Part shown: positions 1 to 6,374 of the stretch, piece by piece | How positions within the stretch are numbered: position 1 is the stretch's first letter | Layout: each line of letters begins with the position of its first letter | From: JAWPNA01 sp045402695 | GTDB taxonomy: Bacteria > Acidobacteriota > Polarisedimenticolia > JACPZX01 > DASXTC01 | Assembly (NCBI GenBank): GCA_045402695.1 | Contig: JAWPNA010000066.1 | Span: 1-13,932, forward strand | Reading direction: 5' to 3' | Length of the DNA: 13,932 bases | Made by a program: the position numbers and the translations under genes | The notes under the pieces: generated by a model | Told to the model about the DNA's origin: nothing | Seen by the model: only the letters and a program-made list of their open reading frames with translations | Databases searched by the model: none

Positions 1-478
1 GGATGATCTTGGTGTCGCCCGCGATGGACCGGATCTTCTCGACGTAATCCCGCACGATCTGTGGCGTGAGCAGAAAGGTGGTGGAAATGCCCAGAGCCTT
101 GGGCTTCTCGCGCAAGATCGCCTCGAGCTGCTCCCATCGCGAGCGGAACCGGCAGATGTTGTCGATCACCCGGACTTCGTACCCGTGCCGCCGGGCCACG
201 GTGGCCAGATCGCAGAGACTGAGGTGGGGCCGGTGGGGCACGACGACCCGGTGAAACTGTTCCTCGGAGCCACCGTTGGACCCGTTCTTCATCGGCTGGA
301 AGTACTCCCGCACACCGAACTGTCGCTCGACCTGCTCCTTCTCGGCATCGGTGATCCCGAGCCTTTTCATGTCCCTCTGCATCATCTGCGTGTTGCGGAG
401 CCTGTAGTCGCCTTCCCATGCGATGGGCTCGTCAGTCACGAGCACCAGGTCAATGGGCTTGCCCTTGATGATGTTCAT
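1..478 (-). CDS. N-terminal part of a probable B12-binding radical SAM protein (truncated at window edge)
   Basis: The first 159 residues are present; the rest lies beyond position 1. The ATG at 478 overlaps the stop of the upstream lipoprotein gene as ATGA. Residues 76-159 look like the Rossmann-type cobalamin-binding domain that precedes many radical SAM domains: a strand (RVVVPHRPHLSL), a helix, VRVIDNI, then KALGISTTF and a helix ending in a strand at TKII. I see no DxHxxG base-off cobalamin motif, which many radical SAM B12 domains lack. The diagnostic CxxxCxxC would lie outside the window, so the radical SAM half is inferred, not seen. Residues 1-75 are a charged leader of unknown role. 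Such enzymes carry out methylations, thioether formation or ring rearrangements. As the downstream gene of this operon it would suit a tailoring step. A plain cobalamin-binding protein is the alternative. Confidence 0.6.
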   Translation of the reverse strand, partial: MNIIKGKPIDLVLVTDEPIAWEGDYRLRNTQMMQRDMKRLGITDAEKEQVERQFGVREYFQPMKNGSNGGSEEQFHRVVVPHRPHLSLCDLATVARRHGYEVRVIDNICRFRSRWEQLEAILREKPKALGISTTFLLTPQIVRDYVEKIRSIAGDTKII

Positions 479-1446
479 TTCCCCCCTCCGCCACCTGTCA
501 TCGGATGCGCCTTGAAGAATTTCCACATCTCCTCGCTCGCGGACACGTCGGTCGACATGTGTCCGAGCTTCGATTCCCAGAAGGGCTCTCCTCCCGGCCA
601 CTGGTGGCCTCCGCCCTGGATCGTGCACAGGATGACGTCCGCGTCATCCTTGCAGGGCGCGTAGCTTTCGCACGTGACGTCTCCCTTCTTGAGGACAACC
701 GCCGGCTTTCCCTCGCAGCCGTTACGGTCTTCCCAACCCTTGATCGTCTTGGGAACCGACGTGTGGATCCCGGCGGCCGGGTTCTGGCCCGGGCCGCCGT
801 TCCAGGGCAGCCTCTCGTCGGCCGTTCCGTGAAAGCTGATGATCGGAACGGGCCGCTTGGGTTTGCAGTCCGCCTCCCTGATCGTGCCGGAGACGCTTCC
901 CAGCGCCGCGATCTCGTCGGACAGATCACAGCCCAGCTTGTGGACGAACATCGCACCATTGGACATCCCCGCCGCGTAGATGCGCCGACGGTCGATCGAG
1001 AGCCTGCCACTGAGCTCCTTGATGAGGGCGCGCACGAACTCGACGTCGCTGATGCCCTGCTTCTGCGGCCTCCCGCAGCAGTCGCCGGAGTTCCAGGCCC
1101 GGCCGAGGCCGTCCGGATAGACGTTGATGAAACCCTCTCGATCGGCGATCGGGTCCATCTTGGCCATCTTCTGTTCGGCCTTGCCGTTCCCATAGGCCCC
1201 GTGAAACAGGAAGACCAGCGGCGCGGGGAGGTCCGGCTTCAGCGAAGGCGGGACGTGCAGCAGGTAGGTCCGCTTCAGGCCCTTGACCGTGAGGCCTAGG
1301 TTGTGATCGCCCGGACCGATCCTGCCGCCAGGCGCCTCGGCCGCGAGATTCGCGTCGCGGGCACAGCTCACCAACGCGGCCGCGAGCAACATCACGCCGA
1401 AACAGCAACTTGGAAATCTTGATCCGAGAAATGCATCGACTCTCAT
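475..1446 (-). CDS. Secreted lipoprotein esterase, PHB depolymerase / LpqC-feruloyl esterase family
   Basis: A 323-residue alpha/beta-hydrolase of the polyhydroxybutyrate depolymerase-like (LpqC, CE1-like) family, predicted to hydrolyse ester bonds outside the cytoplasm. A hydrophobic segment (residues 16-27) ends in the lipobox LVSC, with Cys28 as the likely lipidation site. The catalytic set is complete: oxyanion loop HGAYGNG (82-88), nucleophile Ser162 in GMSNG, Asp210 in HGTAD, and His281 in GGGHQWPGG. The WNSGDCCGR motif (118-126) is typical of the family. The start at 1446 is chosen over an in-frame ATG at 1488 because a strong AAGGAG lies 7 bases upstream and the earlier start would overlap the preceding gene. 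The C-terminus is a run of glycines (GGGGGK). Its place in a biosynthetic operon suggests release or remodelling of an exported ester, but the substrate is unknown. Confidence 0.88.
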   Translation of the reverse strand: MRVDAFLGSRFPSCCFGVMLLAAALVSCARDANLAAEAPGGRIGPGDHNLGLTVKGLKRTYLLHVPPSLKPDLPAPLVFLFHGAYGNGKAEQKMAKMDPIADREGFINVYPDGLGRAWNSGDCCGRPQKQGISDVEFVRALIKELSGRLSIDRRRIYAAGMSNGAMFVHKLGCDLSDEIAALGSVSGTIREADCKPKRPVPIISFHGTADERLPWNGGPGQNPAAGIHTSVPKTIKGWEDRNGCEGKPAVVLKKGDVTCESYAPCKDDADVILCTIQGGGHQWPGGEPFWESKLGHMSTDVSASEEMWKFFKAHPMTGGGGGK

Positions 1447-1450
1447 GTCA

Positions 1451-1460
1451 TCTCTCCTTA
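1451..1460 (-). promoter_or_regulatory. Strong ribosome binding site for the lipoprotein esterase
   Basis: Reads TAAGGAGAGA on the minus strand, with AAGGAG ending 7 bases before the ATG at 1446. It lies in the 28-base gap after the CoA-transferase stop and decides the start of the lipoprotein gene. It is one of the best Shine-Dalgarno matches in the window. Confidence 0.85.
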
Positions 1461-1474
1461 TGGAAGGTCCTGAA

Positions 1475-2695
1475 CTACTCGATCTCAAACGCCGTGCCTA
1501 TCTTGTCAACCGTGATGGGCTCGATCTCTTCCTTGGGCCGCCCGAGGAGGCCGCACCGGACCTCCTCGTCATGCTCCCCGAGACGCGGGCCCCGGTTCCT
1601 GACTTCGGGCAGGGCGCGGGGAAGCACGAACGGCATGCCAGGGTACCTTCCGGTGCCGTCCTCGGCCTCGTGGAAGAACCCCCTGTACTTCAAGTGCGTG
1701 TCCTCGGCGATCTCGGCGACGTTCAGGACGGCCCCGGCCGCGATACCAGCGGCCTGAAGCGCCTTCATTGCCTCGTAATGGGTCCACTGAGCCGTCCACG
1801 CCCCGATGATCCCGTCGATCTGATCGTGCCCGGCGAGTCGACCCGCGGCTGTTCTGAAACGAGGGTCCTCGGCCAGCTCGGGGCGGCGCATGGCGTTGCA
1901 CAGACGGAGCCACTCCTCGTCCGAGCGTATCGAGATGGCGACCCACTTGTCGTCTCCCCGGCATGGGTAGCACCCCTGCGGCGCGTTGCGCGCGTCGCGG
2001 TTTCCCAAAGGAAGCGTCGCCTTGCCGTTCATGACAAACTCCAGCAGGTGCTCGCCGATGAGGCAGCTCGTGGCAGCCTCGAGCTGCGATAGGTCGATCC
2101 ACTGCCCCTTGCCCGTCCGCTGCCGGTAAATCAAGGCGGTCATGACGGCGCAAGCACCGGCCACGCCGCTGGTGACGTCCACCTCCTTGATCCGCATCGG
2201 CTTGCTCGTCCGCTGATAGGCGGTGAGCGAGTGAATGCCGCTCAAGGCCTCCAGCGTGCCACCGTAGGCGGCGCACTGGGCGTCCGGTCCCGAGCTGCCG
2301 TATCCAGGCATCGACAGCATGATGAGGCCGGGCCTGAGTTTCTTCAGTTCCTCGTAGCCCAGGCCGAACTTGTCCAACACGCCCACGCGGGAGCATTCCG
2401 TCACGACATCGGAGATCTTGACCAGGTCCTTGAGCACTTCGACGTCGGTGGGCCTCTTCAGGTCGAGCGTGATCGACTTCTTGTTCCTGTTGACCTCGAG
2501 CCAACGGGGGTGGTGATCGTACGCCTGGTTTTCCTTTCCGGCGCCGCGTAGCCCGTCCATGCGCCGGACGTATTCGATCTTGATGACCTCCGCGCCGAAG
2601 TCCGCCAGAATCCGCGTGGCGTGCGGGCCGGCCCAGTTCTGAGTGAGGTCGGCGATCCGGACCCCCGAGAGCGGGAGTTTCCTGATGGCCGGCAT
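1475..2695 (-). CDS. Family III CoA-transferase (CaiB/BaiF), subunit with the expected active-site Asp
   Basis: A 406-residue protein, a normal length for class III CoA-transferases, which move CoA between carboxylates through an aspartyl-CoA thioester. Typical features: the N-terminal Rossmann segment (VRIADLTQNWAGPHATRILADFGAEV across 12-37), KKSITLDLK (72-80), SDVVTECSR (95-103), and the C-terminal PRLGEHDEEV (370-379). Asp173 in EVDVTSG sits where Asp169 of formyl-CoA transferase is located, so the nucleophile is present. The GKGQWIDLS segment (195-203) is the usual inter-domain motif. The ATG at 2695 shares one base with the stop of the preceding CoA-transferase (TGATG). The two are too different to be a recent duplication and may form a heteromer, as in benzylsuccinate CoA-transferase (BbsEF). 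The acyl substrate is unknown. Confidence 0.9.
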   Translation of the reverse strand: MPAIRKLPLSGVRIADLTQNWAGPHATRILADFGAEVIKIEYVRRMDGLRGAGKENQAYDHHPRWLEVNRNKKSITLDLKRPTDVEVLKDLVKISDVVTECSRVGVLDKFGLGYEELKKLRPGLIMLSMPGYGSSGPDAQCAAYGGTLEALSGIHSLTAYQRTSKPMRIKEVDVTSGVAGACAVMTALIYRQRTGKGQWIDLSQLEAATSCLIGEHLLEFVMNGKATLPLGNRDARNAPQGCYPCRGDDKWVAISIRSDEEWLRLCNAMRRPELAEDPRFRTAAGRLAGHDQIDGIIGAWTAQWTHYEAMKALQAAGIAAGAVLNVAEIAEDTHLKYRGFFHEAEDGTGRYPGMPFVLPRALPEVRNRGPRLGEHDEEVRCGLLGRPKEEIEPITVDKIGTAFEIE

Positions 2696-3891
2696 CAGAT
2701 CACCCCCTCGTCCTTCAATCGCCGCGTCTCAGCCTCTGGAAGACCCAGCCAGCCGCCGTAGATTTCCTCGTTGTGCTCGCCGAGAAGAGGTGCTCTGCCG
2801 GCGCACCAGGGCGTCTGAGCCGGCCGGAAGGGAGGACCGCAGTACTTCTGCCTTCCCGTGACGGGATGTTCGACTTCCTGAAAGTAGCCCCGCGCCACAT
2901 GCTGAGGCGACTCGAGCACTTCACCGAGAGTGGCGAGGTAGCCGAAGGCCAGTTTGCGTGCCTGACCCGCGCGATAGATGTCCCTCTTCGCATGCCGGGC
3001 GACCCAGGGGCTCAGCATCTGCTTGACCTCTTCGCGATGTTCGATCCGGTTCTCGATGCGCTGGTACGGCTTGTCCTTCAGCCGCGGCTCCTCGAACAGA
3101 TCCACGGCACGCAGCCAGTGCCGGACGGGCCCCCCCATGATCGCGGCGTATCCATCCTGGCACGGGTAGATCTGCCACGGCACCAGCACGTGCTCGTCTC
3201 CTGTCCGCTTGGGAATCTTGCCCGTCCGCATGTACTCCGTGAGGACCACCTCGATGTTGTCGAGGTTGCTTTCCTGCACGGAGACGTCCACGTGCTGGCC
3301 CTCGCCGGCTTCGCCTCGCCCGAACAGCGCCATCAAGGTTGCGATGTAGGCGCTCAGGCCCGCGGTGTACTGGGCCATGCAGGGCCCGGCGCCCAAAGGA
3401 GCCTTGTCCGGATCGCCCGTGAGGTAAGCCAGGCCGCTGAGCGCATACTCTACTATCTCGGCTGCCCTGAAGTCCCTGTAGGGGCCTGTCTGCCCGAAAC
3501 TCGAGATCGAGGTCATCACGATCCCGGGATTGATCTTCCGGAGCACGTCGTAGGACAGGCCGAGCCCGGGCATCACTCTCGGGGAGAAACTCTCCACGAC
3601 CACGTCAGCCTTCCGCGCCAGATCCTGGAGGATCTTCTTTCCCCCCTCTGATTTGAGGTTCAGGGTGACGCTCTTCTTGCCCGTGTTGAGCCAGAGAAAC
3701 GGGATGCTCCCTTCCAGGTCGGGAGTTTCCTTGTAGAACGGGCCCATGGATCTGAGTCTGTCCCCGGTTCCGGGCCTCTCCACTTTGACGACCGTCGCCC
3801 CGAACCCCGCCATCATCTTCGTGCAGTGAGGGCCGGCCACGTAGTGGCTCAGGTCCAGGACGTTCAGATGCGACAGGGCTGCATCCGGCAT
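2695..3891 (-). CDS. Family III CoA-transferase (CaiB/BaiF), partner subunit with Gln at the nucleophile position
   Basis: A 398-residue class III CoA-transferase: LNVLDLSHYVAGPHC (9-23), GATVVKVERPGTGDRLR (31-47), KKSVTLNLK (72-80), ADVVVESFSP (95-104), GEGQHVDVS (196-204) and APLLGEHNEEI (367-377). At the position of the catalytic Asp169 of formyl-CoA transferase it reads CMAQYTAG (171-178), placing Gln174 where the sister protein has Asp173. This alignment is by eye. It suggests either a non-catalytic partner in a heteromer or a variant mechanism. The ATG at 3891 overlaps the CysH stop as TGATG and has GGAGGGG upstream; a GTG one codon earlier is possible. Two cysteines near the C-terminus (CGPPF and PWCAG) are not general family features. 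Confidence 0.88.
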   Translation of the reverse strand: MPDAALSHLNVLDLSHYVAGPHCTKMMAGFGATVVKVERPGTGDRLRSMGPFYKETPDLEGSIPFLWLNTGKKSVTLNLKSEGGKKILQDLARKADVVVESFSPRVMPGLGLSYDVLRKINPGIVMTSISSFGQTGPYRDFRAAEIVEYALSGLAYLTGDPDKAPLGAGPCMAQYTAGLSAYIATLMALFGRGEAGEGQHVDVSVQESNLDNIEVVLTEYMRTGKIPKRTGDEHVLVPWQIYPCQDGYAAIMGGPVRHWLRAVDLFEEPRLKDKPYQRIENRIEHREEVKQMLSPWVARHAKRDIYRAGQARKLAFGYLATLGEVLESPQHVARGYFQEVEHPVTGRQKYCGPPFRPAQTPWCAGRAPLLGEHNEEIYGGWLGLPEAETRRLKDEGVI

Positions 3892-4688
3892 CACGCCCCT
3901 CCGGGCCGGCTTCCGCCGCCGTTGGACGGCCGGCCACCCATGGGCCCAGCGCCGCCGGGGATCTCATGCAGGCCACACTCCTTCTGCTCGGGCGACTCCC
4001 ACCACCATCGTCCCGCTCGCAGATCCTCGCCAGGGAGTATCGCGCGCGTGCATGGCGCGCATCCCAAGCTCGGATAGCCCTGATCATGCAGTGCGTTGTA
4101 AGGCACGTTGTTCTGCCGGATGTAGTCCCACACCTGCTGGGTGGTCCAGTCGTTGAGCGGATTCACTTTCACGATTGACCCGTATGATTCATCGATCTCC
4201 ACTTTTTTCACGTCTGAGCGAGTCACCGCCTGCTCCCTGCGCAGACCCGTGATCCACGCATTCACCGTCGACAACGCGCCTTTCAGCGGCTCGACCTTCC
4301 GGATCTTGCAGCAGAGCTTGCGCATCTCAACGCTCTTGTAGAAAAGATTCGGCCCGTGCTCCCGCACCATCTCCTCCAGCGCTTGCCGCTCGGGGACGCA
4401 GGCCTCGATCGAGAGGCCGTAGCGTTGCCTGAGCCGTTCCATCAAATCGTAGGTCTCCCCTGGCAGGCGGCCGGTGTCCAGCGTGATGATCCTCGCCGCG
4501 GGGTTGATCTTCGCAAGCATGTCCATCACGACGACGTCCTCCGCCCCGAAGCTGGAGGCGAACGCGATGTGAGGATGGAACCGCTTCTGGGACCACTCCA
4601 ACACCTCCCAGGCTGTCTTGTTCTCGAAGGCGCCCAGATCCAACTCCGCTGATGTCGCTATCATCGATGTCTGGTCAGGGCTCTTCAT
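3891..4688 (-). CDS. cysH: Adenylyl-sulfate (APS/PAPS) reductase, [4Fe-4S] type, CysH family
   Basis: A 265-residue reductase expected to convert adenylyl sulfate (APS) and/or PAPS to sulfite using thioredoxin-like electrons. Nucleotide-binding motifs: SSFGAED (45-51), TLDTGRLPGETY (69-80) and TGLRREQAVTRS (147-158). The four cluster cysteines of bacterial APS reductases are present: Cys126-Cys127 in KLCCKIRK and Cys210/Cys213 in GCAPCTRA. The catalytic cysteine is Cys238 in KECGLH. The CC...CxxC pattern favours APS over the cluster-free PAPS reductases. The start at 4688 is chosen because of the GAGG-rich leader and a 16-base gap after the SDR stop; an in-frame ATG at 4769 would run deep into that gene. 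After ECGLH the protein continues for about 24 Gly/Pro-rich residues, where relatives usually end. No ATP sulfurylase or sulfite reductase is adjacent, so a dedicated role in this operon is plausible. Confidence 0.9.
   Translation of the reverse strand: MKSPDQTSMIATSAELDLGAFENKTAWEVLEWSQKRFHPHIAFASSFGAEDVVVMDMLAKINPAARIITLDTGRLPGETYDLMERLRQRYGLSIEACVPERQALEEMVREHGPNLFYKSVEMRKLCCKIRKVEPLKGALSTVNAWITGLRREQAVTRSDVKKVEIDESYGSIVKVNPLNDWTTQQVWDYIRQNNVPYNALHDQGYPSLGCAPCTRAILPGEDLRAGRWWWESPEQKECGLHEIPGGAGPMGGRPSNGGGSRPGGA
3896..3902 (-). promoter_or_regulatory. Ribosome binding site for the first CoA-transferase, inside the cysH tail
   Basis: Reads GGAGGGG on the minus strand, a few bases before the ATG at 3891. 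It lies within the codons for the final Gly-Gly-Ala of the CysH-like protein, so translation of the two genes is probably coupled. Confidence 0.7.
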
Positions 4689-4704
4689 GTGTCCCTCTCT
4701 CTCC

Positions 4705-5556
4705 TCATCTGGTCCCTTCCTCAACGGGGGGCGCCTCGCGCCGCGATGAATCCTGCAGTTCCTTCGCACCGCTCTCGCCGGGACCTGCGGGCCGGCGCCG
4801 GCGCCTCGTCCTGAACGGCGAGATCATGCATCCCTGCATGATCGTGTCTTCCGGCAGGGTGATGATGTAGAGGATCAGATCGGCCACCCGCTCGGCGCTC
4901 AATGCCTGTTCGGGGCGGATCGGTCCGTTCTGAAGCCAGATTGGGGTGTCCACGACGTCCGGCAGGATCACCTGCACCCGGACGCCGTACTGGCGTCCCT
5001 CCTCCGCGACCGACTCGGTGAGCCCGATCACTCCGAACTTGGAGGCGCAGTACGCGGAATCGTGAGCCTTCCCTTGCTTGCCCGCCATGGAAGAAATGTT
5101 CACGATATTGCCTCTGCGCTGCCGGATCATCGCCGGCAGCACCGCCCGGTTGCTGAGGAACACTCCCTTCAAGTTCGTGTCGAGCACCTGGTCCCATTCG
5201 TCCGGTGACACATCCACCATCGGCTTGGGTAGAGCGCCCCGCCCCCGCAGGATGCCCGCCGAGGCAACGAGGATGTCGATACGTCCGTGCCGCTCGAGGG
5301 TGCGCGAGGCCATCGCCTGCATATCGCTCTCACGCGTGACATCGAGAGAAAGCCCCAGTGAGTCAGCCGGCCCGCCTGCCTGCTCGATCGCCCTCGCGGT
5401 TTCCTCGATGCGCCCCTGATCGATGTCGACCACCACCACGTGTGCACCTTCCCGAGCAAGCGCAAGGCAGCTTGCGCGGCCGATCCCGCTGCTTCCGCCG
5501 GTGACGACCGCCACCTGTCCTGAGAGACGCTTCGACACCATGCTCGCCTCGTTCAT
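4705..5556 (-). CDS. Short-chain dehydrogenase/reductase, second of a tandem pair (Asp-type, NAD-like cofactor site)
   Basis: A 283-residue classical SDR oxidoreductase that interconverts a carbonyl and an alcohol. Cofactor loop TGGSSGIG (19-26); Asp44 in VVVDID at the end of the second strand favours NAD(H). Active site: Asn128, Ser156 in NISSMAG, Tyr169 and Lys173 in YCASK. The usual NNAG is ASAG (98-101). The substrate loop follows PDVVDTPIW (199-207). The ATG at 5556 overlaps the stop of the sister SDR as ATGA with GAGGGG five bases upstream; earlier in-frame starts are rejected. It matches the sister gene closely up to about residue 248, then diverges into an arginine run and a hydrophilic tail (249-283). 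A ketoreductase role for the synthase, or a dehydrogenase role on a CoA ester, would both fit. Confidence 0.9.
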   Translation of the reverse strand: MNEASMVSKRLSGQVAVVTGGSSGIGRASCLALAREGAHVVVVDIDQGRIEETARAIEQAGGPADSLGLSLDVTRESDMQAMASRTLERHGRIDILVASAGILRGRGALPKPMVDVSPDEWDQVLDTNLKGVFLSNRAVLPAMIRQRRGNIVNISSMAGKQGKAHDSAYCASKFGVIGLTESVAEEGRQYGVRVQVILPDVVDTPIWLQNGPIRPEQALSAERVADLILYIITLPEDTIMQGCMISPFRTRRRRRPAGPGESGAKELQDSSRREAPPVEEGTR

Positions 5557-6345
5557 CGAATCCCCTCGTAGTTCAGGCCGGTCCGGACGATGGCGCCTCC
5601 CGGCGGCACGCCGCCGCCGGTGAAGTGAAACGGCGTCAGCGGCGGCTTCCCGTAAACCGCGTCCCGAGGCAGCCCGGCGAGGTGCACGATGGCATCTGCT
5701 ACGCGCTCGACCGGCAGCGCCGTGTCCAGGTGCGGGATGGCATCCTGCTGCCGCCACATGGGCGTGTCCACCGCCCCGGGCAGCAGGACTTGGACCCGGA
5801 CTCCGTAGGACCGGACCTCTTCGGCCACGGCCTCGGTAAGACCGATGACTCCGAACTTGGAAGCCGAGTAAGCGGAGTCATACGCCAGCCCCTTGAGGCC
5901 GGAAGTGGAGGAGACATTGATGATGTCTCCGCTGCGCTGTCGGATCATGACCGGCAGAACGGCCCGGTTGCTCAGAAAGACTCCGGTCAGATTGCTGCCG
6001 ACCACTTCGTCCCATTCCTCGACCGACATCTCCACCAGCCGGCGAGGCCAGCCCCCCGCACCCCGCAGCGTGCCGGCGTTCGCCACCAGCACGTCGATCC
6101 GCCCGAAAGCTTCCAGCGTGAGATGCACCATTCGTTCCATCTCCTCGGGACGGCAGACATCGAGCGCAAGACCCAGCGGAGCCCCATCCGGCGTGATGCC
6201 GCCGACCTCCACGGCTCGCACCGTCTCGGCGATTCTGTCCCGGTCGCGCCCCACGACCACGACGCGGGCCCCCCCTGCAGCGAAGGCCAGGCTCGCCGCC
6301 CGTCCGATACCGCTGCTGCCGCCCGTCACGATGACCACCTTGCCC
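4800..6345 (-). repeat. Tandem gene duplication: two paralogous SDR genes
   Basis: The SDR genes at 5553-6374 and 4705-5556 align without gaps over most of their lengths, so that Asn128, Ser156, Tyr169 and Lys173 carry the same numbers in both proteins. Identity is visible in DNA and protein. Divergence is concentrated in the cofactor-selecting strand (GRDRDR versus DIDQGR), the PxxxDTP loop and the C-terminal tail. This is an old duplication followed by specialisation, not an assembly artefact, because synonymous positions differ throughout. Confidence 0.75.
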
Positions 6346-6374
6346 TCGAAGAGTCCCGCTCGCACCAGCATCAT
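5553..6374 (-). CDS. Short-chain dehydrogenase/reductase, first of a tandem pair (Arg-type, NADP-like cofactor site)
   Basis: A 273-residue classical SDR. Cofactor loop TGGSSGIG (17-24). The second strand ends VVVVGRDRDR (38-47), where basic residues replace the acidic residue and favour NADP(H). NANAG-type motif ANAG (98-101), Asn128, Ser156 in NVSSTSG, and Tyr169/Lys173 in YSASK complete the active site. The ATG at 6374 gives an ATGA overlap with the methyltransferase stop; a second ATG directly follows and could be used instead. Its core is collinear with the downstream SDR, with long identical stretches such as FLSNRAVLP and ASKFGVIGLTE, showing tandem duplication. NADPH preference would suit a reductive, biosynthetic ketoreductase acting in trans on the synthase. 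Confidence 0.9.
   Translation of the reverse strand: MMLVRAGLFEGKVVIVTGGSSGIGRAASLAFAAGGARVVVVGRDRDRIAETVRAVEVGGITPDGAPLGLALDVCRPEEMERMVHLTLEAFGRIDVLVANAGTLRGAGGWPRRLVEMSVEEWDEVVGSNLTGVFLSNRAVLPVMIRQRSGDIINVSSTSGLKGLAYDSAYSASKFGVIGLTEAVAEEVRSYGVRVQVLLPGAVDTPMWRQQDAIPHLDTALPVERVADAIVHLAGLPRDAVYGKPPLTPFHFTGGGVPPGGAIVRTGLNYEGIR

Noticed and set aside
4689..4769. Longer N-terminus for CysH starting at 4769
   Set aside because: The extra residues are basic low-complexity sequence overlapping the SDR tail, and ATG 4688 has its own purine-rich ribosome binding region right after the SDR stop.
4785..4812. GC palindromic run (repeated GCCGGC/GGCGCC) as a possible terminator hairpin
   Set aside because: It is inside the SDR coding region, encodes the arginine run, and has no following T-tract on either strand.
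5557..5757. Longer N-terminus for the downstream SDR starting at 5757
   Set aside because: The added 67 residues are an Arg/Ala-rich shadow of the upstream SDR; the ATG at 5556 has GAGGGG and an ATGA overlap.
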